Source: a virus
Virus record (IMG/VR): IMGVR_UViG_3300044616_000313
Location: 1-36,463 of that record
Length of the DNA: 36,463 bases
Reading direction: 5' to 3' (one strand)
The position numbers were made by a program, and so were the translations under genes. Positions 24,600-30,652 of the stretch are shown here, in pieces. Every line of letters begins with the position of its first letter. Position 1 is the stretch's first letter. The notes under the pieces are model-generated. The model made no database searches. It saw only the letters and a program-made list of their open reading frames with translations, and was not told the origin of the DNA.

Positions 24600-25496
24600 A
24601 TGGCACAGCCTCAATGGTTTCCGATGTACCCCACCGACTTCCTGACGAGTACGGCGATGATGTCGCCCGTGCAGGGGTGGGCGTACACGCAGTTGCTTCT
24701 GTACGCATGGACGAATGCGGCGGTGCCGGATGACCGGGAAACGTGTTCGCGCATGACCCGCTGCGACCTGTCGGACGGGGATTGGGCGGTCATCCGCGCA
24801 CGGTTCACACCTACCCCGGCGGGACTCGTCCATCGACGGCTGGAGAAGGAGCGCGCCGACGCTTTGAGGCGGTCGGAACAGGCCGCAGATTCGGGCCGCA
24901 GAGGTGCCGCTGCGCGATGGGGTCGCCATAGCGACCCTATTGGCGACCCCATTGGCAACCCTAATGGCAACCCTAATGGCAAAACGATGGCTGCTACATC
25001 CACAACTACATACACCCCCCACCCTTCGGGTGGGGGTGCAGGGGGAGGGGAGGGGGTTGTATCTGCAAAGCAAGGCAGCAAGCAGCCCGCCGTTTCGTCC
25101 GTAGCGGCCCGCCGTTCCCCTGTGGCGCGTCCGAACGCTTCGGACGGGTCCACGCCGCACCCGACCCCTTCGGACGCAACTGGGGGCATTTCCGGCGATG
25201 TCGTTTTACGCGACCCAACCCCCGCAGAGATGGACCGGATAACACGTTGGCCGGGGAGCAGGACCGTACCCCCCGTCGCGTTGGAGGGGAAGCGCAGGGT
25301 GCTGGTCCGGATGCTGCGCGAGAAGAAGGTATCGGCGGAGTACCTTGCCCCGGCGTGGGAGGCGGCACTACGCGAATGGGGGGAGCGTGGGACCGATCCC
25401 TACGACTTCGTAGCCAACACCCTGTTGGGGGAATGGGAGGGGGTGCGCTTCCCTGACGCGGTGATGAAGCATCGGCTGGGGATGGGGGCCGCATGA
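24600..25496 (+). CDS. Replication initiation-like protein, DUF1376 N-terminal domain
   Basis: The ATG at 24600 has GGAG eight bases upstream and gives 298 residues; the open frame before it is shadow. The N terminus, PQWFPMYPTDFLTSTAMMSPVQGWAYTQLLLYAW, is the DUF1376 (YdaU-like) pattern found in phage replication proteins. SGRRGAAARWG follows at about 102-112, another frequent element of that family. A low-complexity middle (DPIGDPIGNPNGNPNG, then Pro/Ser/Gly-rich) is encoded partly by 12-bp iterons that may be the replication origin. The C-terminal domain (about 215-298) ends in a helical region that may recruit a helicase. It would bind the origin and start replication with host proteins. 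The next gene overlaps by four bases. Confidence 0.75.
   Translation: MAQPQWFPMYPTDFLTSTAMMSPVQGWAYTQLLLYAWTNAAVPDDRETCSRMTRCDLSDGDWAVIRARFTPTPAGLVHRRLEKERADALRRSEQAADSGRRGAAARWGRHSDPIGDPIGNPNGNPNGKTMAATSTTTYTPHPSGGGAGGGEGVVSAKQGSKQPAVSSVAARRSPVARPNASDGSTPHPTPSDATGGISGDVVLRDPTPAEMDRITRWPGSRTVPPVALEGKRRVLVRMLREKKVSAEYLAPAWEAALREWGERGTDPYDFVANTLLGEWEGVRFPDAVMKHRLGMGAA
24920..24990. repeat. 12-bp iterons inside the replication gene (candidate origin)
   Basis: Four 12-bp units run head to tail from 24931 to 24978 (GCGACCCTATTG, GCGACCCCATTG and two identical GCAACCCTAATG), with a decayed fifth to 24990. The first unit also pairs with GGGTCGC at 24920-24926, making a perfect seven-pair inverted repeat (spacer CATA). 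Iterons within the initiator gene recall the lambda origin inside O. Confidence 0.5.
25016..25036. other. GC hairpin downstream of the iterons
   Basis: CCCCCACCC (25016-25024) and GGGTGGGGG (25028-25036) form a perfect nine-pair stem with a three-base loop inside the replication gene, about 26 bases after the last iteron. A purine-rich G tract follows on the + strand. It could be part of the origin or only reflect proline/glycine codons. Confidence 0.4.
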
Positions 25497-25927
25497 GCCG
25501 CCCCGTGTACGAGCGACTGACCGACCAAATCCGACAAGGTGAAATCATCACCCGGTTGGAGCGTGCGGTGGGAATGCGTGCCAGCGCGACCCCGCGCCTG
25601 TGTGGGTGGGACTACGAGATGCTGCGGAACGATGGCACGCTGTCGGCGTTGGTGGAGGTGAAGTACCGCCGGAACACGATGCAGCACTACCCCACGTACA
25701 TCATCTCGCAGGCGAAGATCGTCGGCATGGCGCAAGCCGCACGGGAGCGCAACTGCATGGCGGGGCTACTGGTCGGATGGACTGACTGCATCGGCTGGCT
25801 GCGCGTGGACAATCGCAAGCGCAACGCATGGCCCGTCGTGCGCGGTGGCCGCAGCGACCGCAACGACCCCGCCGACATCGAATCCGTGTACGAGATTCCC
25901 ACGGAATATTTCCGGATCATCTATTGA
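25493..25927 (+). CDS. PD-(D/E)XK-type nuclease
   Basis: The 144-residue protein shows a nuclease core: a helix (YERLTDQIRQGEIITRLERA), Asp40 in WDYEML, then LVEVKYR (Glu55-x-Lys57). The helix that follows, YIISQAKIVGMAQAARERN, fits the restriction-endonuclease-like fold. Asp40, Glu55 and Lys57 would bind the metal and activate water. In this early block, next to the replication initiator and upstream of RusA and ERF genes, it may process recombination or replication intermediates. It overlaps the replication gene by four bases. Its stop codon lies within the -35 of the next promoter. Confidence 0.7.
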   Translation: MSRPVYERLTDQIRQGEIITRLERAVGMRASATPRLCGWDYEMLRNDGTLSALVEVKYRRNTMQHYPTYIISQAKIVGMAQAARERNCMAGLLVGWTDCIGWLRVDNRKRNAWPVVRGGRSDRNDPADIESVYEIPTEYFRIIY

Positions 25928-25952
25928 CCCCGGCACGGCGGGGCGTTAGGTT
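25924..25952 (+). promoter_or_regulatory. Leaderless-type promoter with C4/G4 spacer
   Basis: TTGACC (25924-25929), 17 bases and TAGGTT (25947-25952) are followed by six bases and ATG 25959. The spacer holds CCCCGGCACGGCGGGG, differing at one base from the 16 bases in the promoter at 32559. The -10 itself is weak, so an activator may be needed. Confidence 0.55.
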
Positions 25953-25958
25953 ACCCGC

Positions 25959-26192
25959 ATGGCAAACACCGATATCACCCAACAACTGCGGAACCACGCC
26001 ATGTATGTGCGCGATAGTTGGTCGGACATCACGCAAGCAGGCGAGTGGCACGCGAAGGACATGAATCTGTGCTTCATGCTTGAAAGCGCGGCGAGCATCA
26101 TCGACCAGTTGCGCGACCAACAGCGCGAGATGCGCGACCGCAACGTGCGCTTGATGTCGAAGATTCAGGAGATGGAGGTGAGGGAGCAATGA
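25959..26192 (+). CDS. Small helical protein of unknown function (77 aa)
   Basis: The 77-residue protein MANTDITQQLRNHAMYVRDSW... is almost wholly helical, with a C-terminal coiled coil (SAASIIDQLRDQQREMRDRNVRLMSKIQEMEV). It starts six bases after a -10 hexamer, so a leaderless message is likely. The next gene overlaps its stop (ATGA). No family is recognised. The pattern of short helical proteins with C-terminal coiled coils recurs at 27244 and 31503. Confidence 0.65.
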   Translation: MANTDITQQLRNHAMYVRDSWSDITQAGEWHAKDMNLCFMLESAASIIDQLRDQQREMRDRNVRLMSKIQEMEVREQ

Positions 26193-26548
26193 CCGAAGTA
26201 GCCGAATGGGACTTGACCGACGCGACCGACGAGGACATCGCGTTCATCGAACAGGAACACCCCAACGCCTTGAAGGGGATGATGGTTGCCAGCATCCGCA
26301 CCAACGCGGCCTACTCGCGCATTGAAGATGAAGGCACCGTCACGCAGAAGTGGGTGCTAGATGCCCGCATCGTGATGCGCGACGAGGACGAGCAGTATTC
26401 CGCCGTCACGTTCCACGCCGACGTTCCGTTCCGGAGCATGACGATTGAAGAAGCCCGCGACAGGTGGACCGGGATCGTGGCGCACTACTTCGTGCAGGAC
26501 TGGCTTCCGGTGTATCTCGCAGGAGGCTTTGACGATGAAATCGAATGA
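26189..26548 (+). CDS. Unknown acidic protein (119 aa)
   Basis: The 119-residue acidic protein begins MTEVAEWDLTDATDEDIAFIEQ and has central strands (VTQKWVLDARIVMRDEDEQYSAVTFHADVPF). It ends in a helix plus FVQDWLPVYLAGGFDDEIE. The start overlaps the previous stop (ATGA) and its end overlaps the start of the next gene by 14 bases. The alpha-beta pattern suggests a small globular domain. No family or motif is recognised. Its setting is the early small-gene string between nuclease and RusA. Confidence 0.62.
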   Translation: MTEVAEWDLTDATDEDIAFIEQEHPNALKGMMVASIRTNAAYSRIEDEGTVTQKWVLDARIVMRDEDEQYSAVTFHADVPFRSMTIEEARDRWTGIVAHYFVQDWLPVYLAGGFDDEIE

Positions 26549-26759
26549 ACTAGGCAGGCTGGTTGTCACCCTTGACAGCCGGGATGAGGCGATGACACTC
26601 ATGGCGCACACCGACAACGGCCCGATGCCTGTGTGGTTTCAGGTCGCGGAACCGAAGGGGTGCCGCTGCGGGTGCGGGGCGCACAAGGTGAAGGTGCGCG
26701 TAGTCGCGTCGAAGGCGGTGCGCCTTCAGCGCGTCCCGCTCACGGAAGTTCCGGAATGA
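26535..26759 (+). CDS. Small protein with CRCGC motif (74 aa)
   Basis: The ATG at 26535 has AGGAGG (26521-26526) upstream and gives 74 residues; the longer open frame before it is shadow of the preceding gene. The product has three strand-like segments and the motif KGCRCGCGAHKVKVRVV (about residues 41-57). Three closely spaced cysteines and a histidine there might bind metal. No family is recognised. Confidence 0.62.
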   Translation: MKSNELGRLVVTLDSRDEAMTLMAHTDNGPMPVWFQVAEPKGCRCGCGAHKVKVRVVASKAVRLQRVPLTEVPE

Positions 26760-26777
26760 CCACGGCGAAACTAGCCT

Positions 26778-26996
26778 ATGACCATGAAGCGACGGCACCC
26801 CGCCTACACGCTGGAGCGCGAACGGCGACGGCATCGGGATGCCGTGCGGCTGGTCGAAGCAGCGATGGCATCCGGCGAGTGCGAGATGGAGACAGGGCTA
26901 GAAGCCATTAGCGTGTTGTGGCATTGGTACGAAGTCACGGGGATGTCGATTGATCGACCATTGCCTGCATGGTTGCGGGCGCACAAGGAGACATGA
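26778..26996 (+). CDS. Basic helical protein of unknown function (72 aa)
   Basis: The frame opens with ATGACCATG, so the start may be 26778 or 26784. The 70-72 residue product is strongly basic at its N terminus (MKRRHPAYTLERERRRHRDAVR). It then has two helices (LVEAAMASGECEMETGLEAISVLWHWY) and ends DRPLPAWLRAHKET. No SD is obvious. Its last codons contain AAGGAG, which serves as SD for the next gene. Function is unknown. Confidence 0.55.
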   Translation: MTMKRRHPAYTLERERRRHRDAVRLVEAAMASGECEMETGLEAISVLWHWYEVTGMSIDRPLPAWLRAHKET

Positions 26997-27247
26997 TGCA
27001 ACCGAAGTCACTTATCCAAGAGGCCGAAAAGTTCCTTGCCTACCTGCGTGGGCTGGGCTTTGTCGGCAACCTTACGAAGTCGGGATGGGTCGCGTGCCAC
27101 GCCAACGGCGTGACGTTTACAGGGAACGCCAAGCGCATCCGGTTTGATTACGTGGTCATCACCGAAGGCGGGACCACGTGCATCTGCGAACGCGGCCCCG
27201 TGAGCATGGCATGGCTTGACGGCAAGGCGAAGGGGGCAGGACTGTGA
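26996..27247 (+). CDS. Unknown small protein (83 aa)
   Basis: AAGGAG ends at 26990, which favours the second of two adjacent ATG codons (26993 and 26996). The 83-residue product starts MQPKSLIQEAEKFLAYLRGLGFVG and has a helix followed by alternating strands (SGWVACHANGVTFTGNAKRIRFDYVVITEGGTT). This looks like a small alpha-beta domain. It ends MAWLDGKAKGAGL and overlaps the GTG of the next gene. No family is recognised. Confidence 0.6.
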   Translation: MQPKSLIQEAEKFLAYLRGLGFVGNLTKSGWVACHANGVTFTGNAKRIRFDYVVITEGGTTCICERGPVSMAWLDGKAKGAGL

Positions 27248-27612
27248 CTCCCACGGGATGCCCGGTCGGACTGTGCGACGATCAAAGCGCGTGCCGCTTC
27301 TGCGACAACGGGGGACGCAGGTACATGGACGGCGGCGAATTGCAGCGCGTGTGGATGCTCCACGTGAATGCCATGCGCGAGTGCCAACGTGCCGAGGCAC
27401 GCGCACGGACGCTGGATGACGATTGCACGATGTTGGCTCGTCGAAACGCGAAGTTGGTCCTTGAGGTTGACCAACTCCGCGATGAAATATCCGTGCTGCG
27501 TCGGGCGGTTGCGCCGCAACATCTGCAAGCGCAGATTGCCATGCTCACGTACGAGAACGAGCAGTTGCGCCAGCGCAGCCTCAACGCCGCGTTGTACGAG
27601 GGTGAGGGATGA
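27244..27612 (+). CDS. Zinc-ribbon-like plus coiled-coil protein (122 aa)
   Basis: The GTG start overlaps the previous stop (GTGA). The 122-residue product has an N-terminal cysteine cluster (CPVGLCDDQSACRFCDNG; Cys6, Cys11, Cys17, Cys20), which could form a small zinc site. A long coiled coil follows (about 38-115, with RNAKLVLEVDQLRDEISVLRR and LQAQIAMLTYENEQLRQR). It could be an adaptor for replication or transcription proteins, but no family is recognised. It overlaps the RusA gene (ATGA). Confidence 0.62.
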   Translation: MTPTGCPVGLCDDQSACRFCDNGGRRYMDGGELQRVWMLHVNAMRECQRAEARARTLDDDCTMLARRNAKLVLEVDQLRDEISVLRRAVAPQHLQAQIAMLTYENEQLRQRSLNAALYEGEG

Positions 27613-28073
27613 CGGCCAGCGAGTACGTCGTATGGGTCGATGGCGACCCGGCGGCGCAGGGGTCCAAGCGACTGGTGCGCCTGAAGGATGGCCGCAGCGT
27701 GATGCTGGAGAACAGCAAGCGCGTGAAGCCGTGGCGTGCGGCGGTAGCCGATGCCGCCCGCGAGCAGCGCGTGCAGCCGTTTCAAGGCGATGTCATCATC
27801 CATGCACGGGTGCGGTTCGTGCGACCGCAGAAGCACTACCGCAAGGACGGCAGCATCACCCCGTCCGCGTTGCCCCGACCGGGGTACGCCGACTGCGACA
27901 AACTGGCGCGTGCGATTTGTGACGCGCTGGCCGGGATTGCGTATGCCAACGACCGACAGGTGGCCGCGCTTGCCATTGAACGGGAATGGGCATCGGAGGG
28001 TTCCGGCCCCGGCGCGTGCATCCTGATTCGGCCATGCCCGCCAAAGGGCGGCTGGAACTACATAGCCCCCTAG
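27609..28073 (+). CDS. rusA: Holliday junction resolvase, RusA family
   Basis: The 154-residue protein carries the RusA pattern: an N-terminal GDPAAQGSKR, a basic strand region with VKPWRAAV and HARVRFVRPQKHY, then PGYADCDKLARAICDAL with Asp95, Asp97 and Lys98. AYANDRQV with Asp115 follows. In RusA enzymes the conserved aspartates bind metal and the lysine helps cut Holliday junctions symmetrically. Length is close to that of E. coli RusA. It is the last gene of the operon from 25959 and would resolve recombination intermediates before packaging. An ERF annealing gene lies downstream in the same early block. Confidence 0.85.
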   Translation: MTASEYVVWVDGDPAAQGSKRLVRLKDGRSVMLENSKRVKPWRAAVADAAREQRVQPFQGDVIIHARVRFVRPQKHYRKDGSITPSALPRPGYADCDKLARAICDALAGIAYANDRQVAALAIEREWASEGSGPGACILIRPCPPKGGWNYIAP

Positions 28074-28150
28074 ACCAACCCCGGCGCGGGATCTGACGCA
28101 ACGACCCGGCGAGTGCTGGGAAGGAGTGCCCGCGACCGGGGATTATCTTG

Positions 28151-28225
28151 CCCTAAAAGAAATCTGTGAAATCCATCGGAAATACCCCTCCACCCCCTTG
28201 AACCCCGCCGGAACGGGGGTACAGT
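28151..28225 (+). promoter_or_regulatory. Early promoter with conserved upstream AT-rich element (copy 1)
   Basis: TTGAAC (28198-28203), 16 bases and TACAGT (28220-28225) form the core. The spacer carries CCCCG...CGGGG. From 28151 to 28197 an upstream stretch (AAATCTGTGAAATC, GAAATACCCCTC) is nearly the same as at 32511-32558. It looks like an UP element or activator site. The expected start is G28232. Confidence 0.65.
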
Positions 28226-28231
28226 ACGGGT

Positions 28232-28286
28232 GTTGAGCAGGTCGCTCAACCCGAACCCGCCGGATGCGGGGGCAGGAGACACGCAG
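28232..28286 (+). promoter_or_regulatory. Tandem-hairpin mRNA leader (copy 1)
   Basis: The predicted mRNA starts with hairpin 1: TTGAGC (28233-28238), loop AGGTC, GCTCAA (28244-28249). Hairpin 2 follows: CCCGC (28256-28260), loop CGGAT, GCGGG (28266-28270). GGCAGGAGACACGCAG then leads to the ATG at 28287. The loops are kept in the other copies while the stems change with compensation. Confidence 0.7.
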
Positions 28287-28502
28287 ATGACCAAGACCTA
28301 CCGTAACCGTTTCGCGTCGATGGAGCGTCAGCCCTGTGGTGGTTGGATGGTGTTTTCGGAAGTCGCGGGCGTGCCCGTTACCGATGGGGGGCATCTCTGT
28401 GACGGGGAGCGTCAGCCGAAGGTGTATGCGACCTACGCGGCGGCTCGTGAAGTCATGGTCATGCTGACCGAGCGGTACAAGAGCATCATGCGCGGCTACT
28501 GA
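28287..28502 (+). CDS. Small protein of unknown function (71 aa)
   Basis: The ATG at 28287 follows the AGGAGACA leader end; the open frame before it crosses the promoter. The 71-residue product MTKTYRNRFASMERQPCGGWMVF... is alpha-beta in pattern, with VYATYAAAREVMVMLTERYKSIMRGY as a C-terminal helix. It is first in a two-gene unit with the DUF932 gene. A strong hairpin and a second CGGAC-loop leader follow it. No family is recognised. Its expression is set by the tandem-hairpin leader. Confidence 0.68.
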   Translation: MTKTYRNRFASMERQPCGGWMVFSEVAGVPVTDGGHLCDGERQPKVYATYAAAREVMVMLTERYKSIMRGY

Positions 28503-28511
28503 ATTACGAGC

Positions 28512-28562
28512 GGGGGCGGGCACGTTGCCCGCCCCCCTTCACCCCACGCCCCCGGACGGGGC
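28512..28562 (+). repeat. Intercistronic hairpin plus hairpin-2 leader (copy A)
   Basis: An 11-pair stem (GGGGGCGGGCA, 28512-28522, with its complement 28526-28536, loop CGT) is followed by TTCACCCC and hairpin 2 (GCCCC, loop CGGAC, GGGGC; 28548-28562). Then come AAAGAGACACG and the ATG at 28579. A near-identical 50-base copy lies at 33055-33104 between another gene pair. Confidence 0.75.
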
Positions 28563-28578
28563 AGAAAGAGACACGAAC

Positions 28579-29595
28579 ATGGCGCACGAAATCGAAACGA
28601 ATGACGGGCTGGTGCTGGCGAACAAGGGAGCATGGCACGGGCTTGGCACCGTGGTTCAGGGCGCACCGAACCCCTACGCCGCGCTCCGCATGGCCGGGAT
28701 GGAATGGGAAGTGCTGGAGTCGGACGCGCTCACGGGCACGTTCAACGCGGGCAGCACCGACGAACGCCGGGTGGTCACGGGTGACAGCAAGATGCTGGTG
28801 CGCTCCGACGATCACACCGTGCTGGGGGTGGTCGGCAAGGACTACAGCCCCGTGCAGAACAGCGCGCTGGCCGACCTTGCCTACGCCATGCGGAACGCCG
28901 ACGCGGAGAGCGGGGTGGAAGTCGAATCCGCCGGAAGCATCCGGGGTGGCAAGCGGGTGTTCATGCTCCTGCGCGCTCCCAGCGTGGACATGACGGGCAT
29001 GGGCGACGAAGCCCACCCCTACCTGCTGATCGCCAACGGGCACGACGGCACGCTGGCCCTGCGCGTGCAGCCGACGAGCGTGCGCGTGGTGTGCAGCAAC
29101 ACCTTCCACGCCGCCATCGGGGTGAAGCAGAAGGCGTGGTCCCACCGCCACACCCTGAACATCGGAACGCGGGTTGAAAGCCTTGCCGCCGAAATCAAGT
29201 TGTGGTTTAAGATGGTGGAGGACGGGCAGGAAACCGCCCGCGCACTTGCGGCGCGGCAGGTGAACCGCGAAGGCATCCGCAACCTGTGGGCAGACGTTCT
29301 CCTGCGGCTTGACGGACCCACGCCGCTCAACCCCAAGAACGGCTGGCAGGAGCGGCGCAAGGAACACGCCGTCGCCTTCCTCGCGCACGCCGCGCAGGTG
29401 TTTGACACGGAGGCGCGGCAGTACGGCGCGAACCTGTGGGTGGCCGCGAACGCCGCCACGAACGCCATCCAGCACCTTCGCGCCGGGTGGAGCGTGCGGA
29501 CGAAGGACGCGCAGGCCCGCGCCTACGCCGCATGGGACGGCACGACGGCGAACGCCACGCAGGAAGCCTTTGACGCTGCGCTAGCGTGCCTGTAA
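28579..29595 (+). CDS. DUF932 phage/plasmid-like protein
   Basis: The 338-residue protein starts MAHEIETNDGLVLANKGAWHGLGTVV, the typical opening of the DUF932 (phage/plasmid-like TIGR03299) family. The family blocks VVTGDSKMLVRSDDHTVLGVVGKDYSPVQNSALAD and VVCSNTFHAAIG follow. Its biochemical role is unknown. Members occur in early regions of phages and plasmids, often near recombination genes such as the ERF gene here. The start follows the CGGAC-loop hairpin and AAAGAGACA. The open frame upstream of 28579 lies in the intercistronic hairpins and is not coding. A terminator follows. Confidence 0.82.
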   Translation: MAHEIETNDGLVLANKGAWHGLGTVVQGAPNPYAALRMAGMEWEVLESDALTGTFNAGSTDERRVVTGDSKMLVRSDDHTVLGVVGKDYSPVQNSALADLAYAMRNADAESGVEVESAGSIRGGKRVFMLLRAPSVDMTGMGDEAHPYLLIANGHDGTLALRVQPTSVRVVCSNTFHAAIGVKQKAWSHRHTLNIGTRVESLAAEIKLWFKMVEDGQETARALAARQVNREGIRNLWADVLLRLDGPTPLNPKNGWQERRKEHAVAFLAHAAQVFDTEARQYGANLWVAANAATNAIQHLRAGWSVRTKDAQARAYAAWDGTTANATQEAFDAALACL

Positions 29596-29653
29596 CCTAA
29601 CCCGGTCGGGATGGCCACGGACGGCCCCCGACCCTTCACAAGCCCCCGGAAAG

Positions 29654-29692
29654 CGTGCCCCCTGTGCCCTTTGGCCGGGGGGCGCGTTATTT
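29654..29692 (+). terminator. Rho-independent terminator after the DUF932 gene
   Basis: CGTGCCCCC (29654-29662) pairs with GGGGGCGCG (29678-29686), with one G-T pair, and is followed by TTATTT. It closes the unit from 28287 and lies 50 bases before the next promoter core. Confidence 0.65.
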
Positions 29693-29741
29693 CACCCCCA
29701 ACAAAATGTAAGAAAATCTACCAACTTTCCCCTTCACCCCC

Positions 29742-29769
29742 TTGCACCCCGGCGCGGAGGGGGTATAGT
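29742..29769 (+). promoter_or_regulatory. Early promoter with C4/G4 spacer (copy 2)
   Basis: TTGCAC (29742-29747), 16 bases and TATAGT (29764-29769), the best -10 of the hairpin-leader class. The spacer contains CCCC and GGGG arms. Upstream 29700-29741 is A-rich (GTAAGAAAATCTACC) then C-rich, a diverged form of the element at 28151 and 32511. The expected start is G29776. Confidence 0.72.
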
Positions 29770-29775
29770 ACGTGT

Positions 29776-29830
29776 GTCGCGCAGGTCGCGCGGCCCGAAC
29801 CCGCCGGACGCGGGCGCAGGAGACACGAAG
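29776..29830 (+). promoter_or_regulatory. Tandem-hairpin mRNA leader (copy 2)
   Basis: Hairpin 1 is TCGCGC (29777-29782), loop AGGTC, GCGCGG (29788-29793). Hairpin 2 is CCCGC (29800-29804), loop CGGAC, GCGGG (29810-29814). GCAGGAGACACGAAG leads to ATG 29831. Compared with copy 1 the first stem is rewritten but still paired. Confidence 0.72.
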
Positions 29831-30178
29831 ATGACTACTACGAACACCGTTGCCGAACGCTTCAGCACCGTCGGGAAACGTGCAGCGCAGCATGACGCTG
29901 GCATCCTTTTCAAGATCGCCGTTGAAATCATGACAAAGGACATCGAAGCCTGTTCCGACACCGGGCGCATCAACACGCTGCTGGGCCTTGCCGCGCGTCT
30001 TTGCGGCGAACCCTACACGGCGTTGTACGAAGCCGCTGTCGAACTCGCGTCCAACGAGCGCACGGTAAGCCAGCGTTTGTGGGAGAACCGTCGCGGCTTG
30101 GCGCAGCACAAGCGCGATGAGTTCCACTTGCCCACCCCGAAGCACGACGTTGTTGAGCGTTCCCTTTGCGGCTACTGA
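29831..30178 (+). CDS. Helical protein of unknown function (115 aa)
   Basis: The 115-residue product MTTTNTVAERFSTVGKRAAQHDAG... is mainly helical (ILFKIAVEIMTKDIEAC, INTLLGLAARLCGEPYTALYEAAVELA, VSQRLWENRRGLAQHKRDEF). No enzymatic motif is visible and I recognise no family. It is first in a two-gene unit with the 106-residue gene at 30221 and is preceded by the tandem-hairpin leader. The start is fixed by AGGAGACACGAAG before the ATG. Confidence 0.68.
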   Translation: MTTTNTVAERFSTVGKRAAQHDAGILFKIAVEIMTKDIEACSDTGRINTLLGLAARLCGEPYTALYEAAVELASNERTVSQRLWENRRGLAQHKRDEFHLPTPKHDVVERSLCGY

Positions 30179-30189
30179 CACACCACAAC

Positions 30190-30204
30190 GCCCCCGGACG
30201 GGGC
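30190..30204 (+). promoter_or_regulatory. Hairpin-2 leader element before gene 30221
   Basis: GCCCC (30190-30194), loop CGGAC, GGGGC (30200-30204), then AGAAAGAGACAACGAC and ATG 30221. This copy lacks the preceding large intercistronic hairpin seen at 28512 and 33055. Confidence 0.68.
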
Positions 30205-30220
30205 AGAAAGAGACAACGAC

Positions 30221-30541
30221 ATGAACAAGCACTACTTCGTTCAGTTCTACAACGACAACGGCAACCACATCGGCACGCGCTCGCTCACCAGCAGCACGCA
30301 CGACGAGGCGCGCCGCGAAGCCCAAGCCCTGCTGCTGAACAGCACCGCCGAACAGGTGTGCGTGTTCGCCAACATCGGCAGCGAGATGTATCAAGCGTAC
30401 TTCATCGACAGGCAGACGGGCTACACCTACGGCCCGGATTGGGGTGCGTTGATCAAGGCGGAAGCAAGCGCATCCTGCGCGAGCGACCATCCCGGCGACG
30501 TTCCCGCATGGATGCGCGGCGAGCAGATGGAACTTGACTGA
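30221..30541 (+). CDS. Unknown protein (106 aa)
   Basis: The 106-residue product starts MNKHYFVQFYNDNGNHIGTRSL and reads as a small alpha-beta domain: strand, turn, strand, helix (HDEARREAQALLL), strand (QVCVFANIG), then YQAYFIDRQTGYTYGPDW and an acidic end. No family is recognised. It is second in the unit from 29831 and is preceded by the CGGAC hairpin. Its stop is followed within ten bases by a terminator-like hairpin that merges into the next promoter. Confidence 0.68.
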   Translation: MNKHYFVQFYNDNGNHIGTRSLTSSTHDEARREAQALLLNSTAEQVCVFANIGSEMYQAYFIDRQTGYTYGPDWGALIKAEASASCASDHPGDVPAWMRGEQMELD

Positions 30542-30551
30542 CCACGGAAAC

Positions 30552-30573
30552 GGGGCGATGCGACCGCCCCTTT
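30552..30573 (+). terminator. Short terminator merging into the next -35
   Basis: GGGGCG (30552-30557) and CGCCCC (30565-30570) pair around a seven-base loop. The following TTTACA is both the short T-run and the -35 hexamer of the ERF promoter. Confidence 0.5.
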
Positions 30574-30599
30574 ACACCCCCGCGTAACGGGGGTATGCT
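30571..30599 (+). promoter_or_regulatory. Early promoter for the ERF operon (copy 3)
   Basis: TTTACA (30571-30576), 17 bases and TATGCT (30594-30599). The spacer is CCCCC...GGGGG, a perfect five-pair inverted repeat with a seven-base centre. The expected start is G30606. Confidence 0.62.
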
Positions 30600-30605
30600 G
30601 AACGC

Positions 30606-30652
30606 GCCGCAGGTCGCGGCGACCGTACCCGGCGGGACCGGGGGAGACACCG
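30606..30652 (+). promoter_or_regulatory. Tandem-hairpin mRNA leader (copy 3)
   Basis: Hairpin 1 is GCCGC (30606-30610), loop AGGTC, GCGGC (30616-30620). Hairpin 2 is CCCGG (30628-30632), loop CGGGA, CCGGG (30638-30642). GGAGACACCG leads to ATG 30653. Both stems differ from copies 1 and 2 yet stay paired. Confidence 0.7.

Noticed and set aside
28504-29475. 323-codon minus-strand frame opposite the DUF932 gene
   Set aside because: Antisense shadow of a recognised family gene; it also runs through the intercistronic hairpins.
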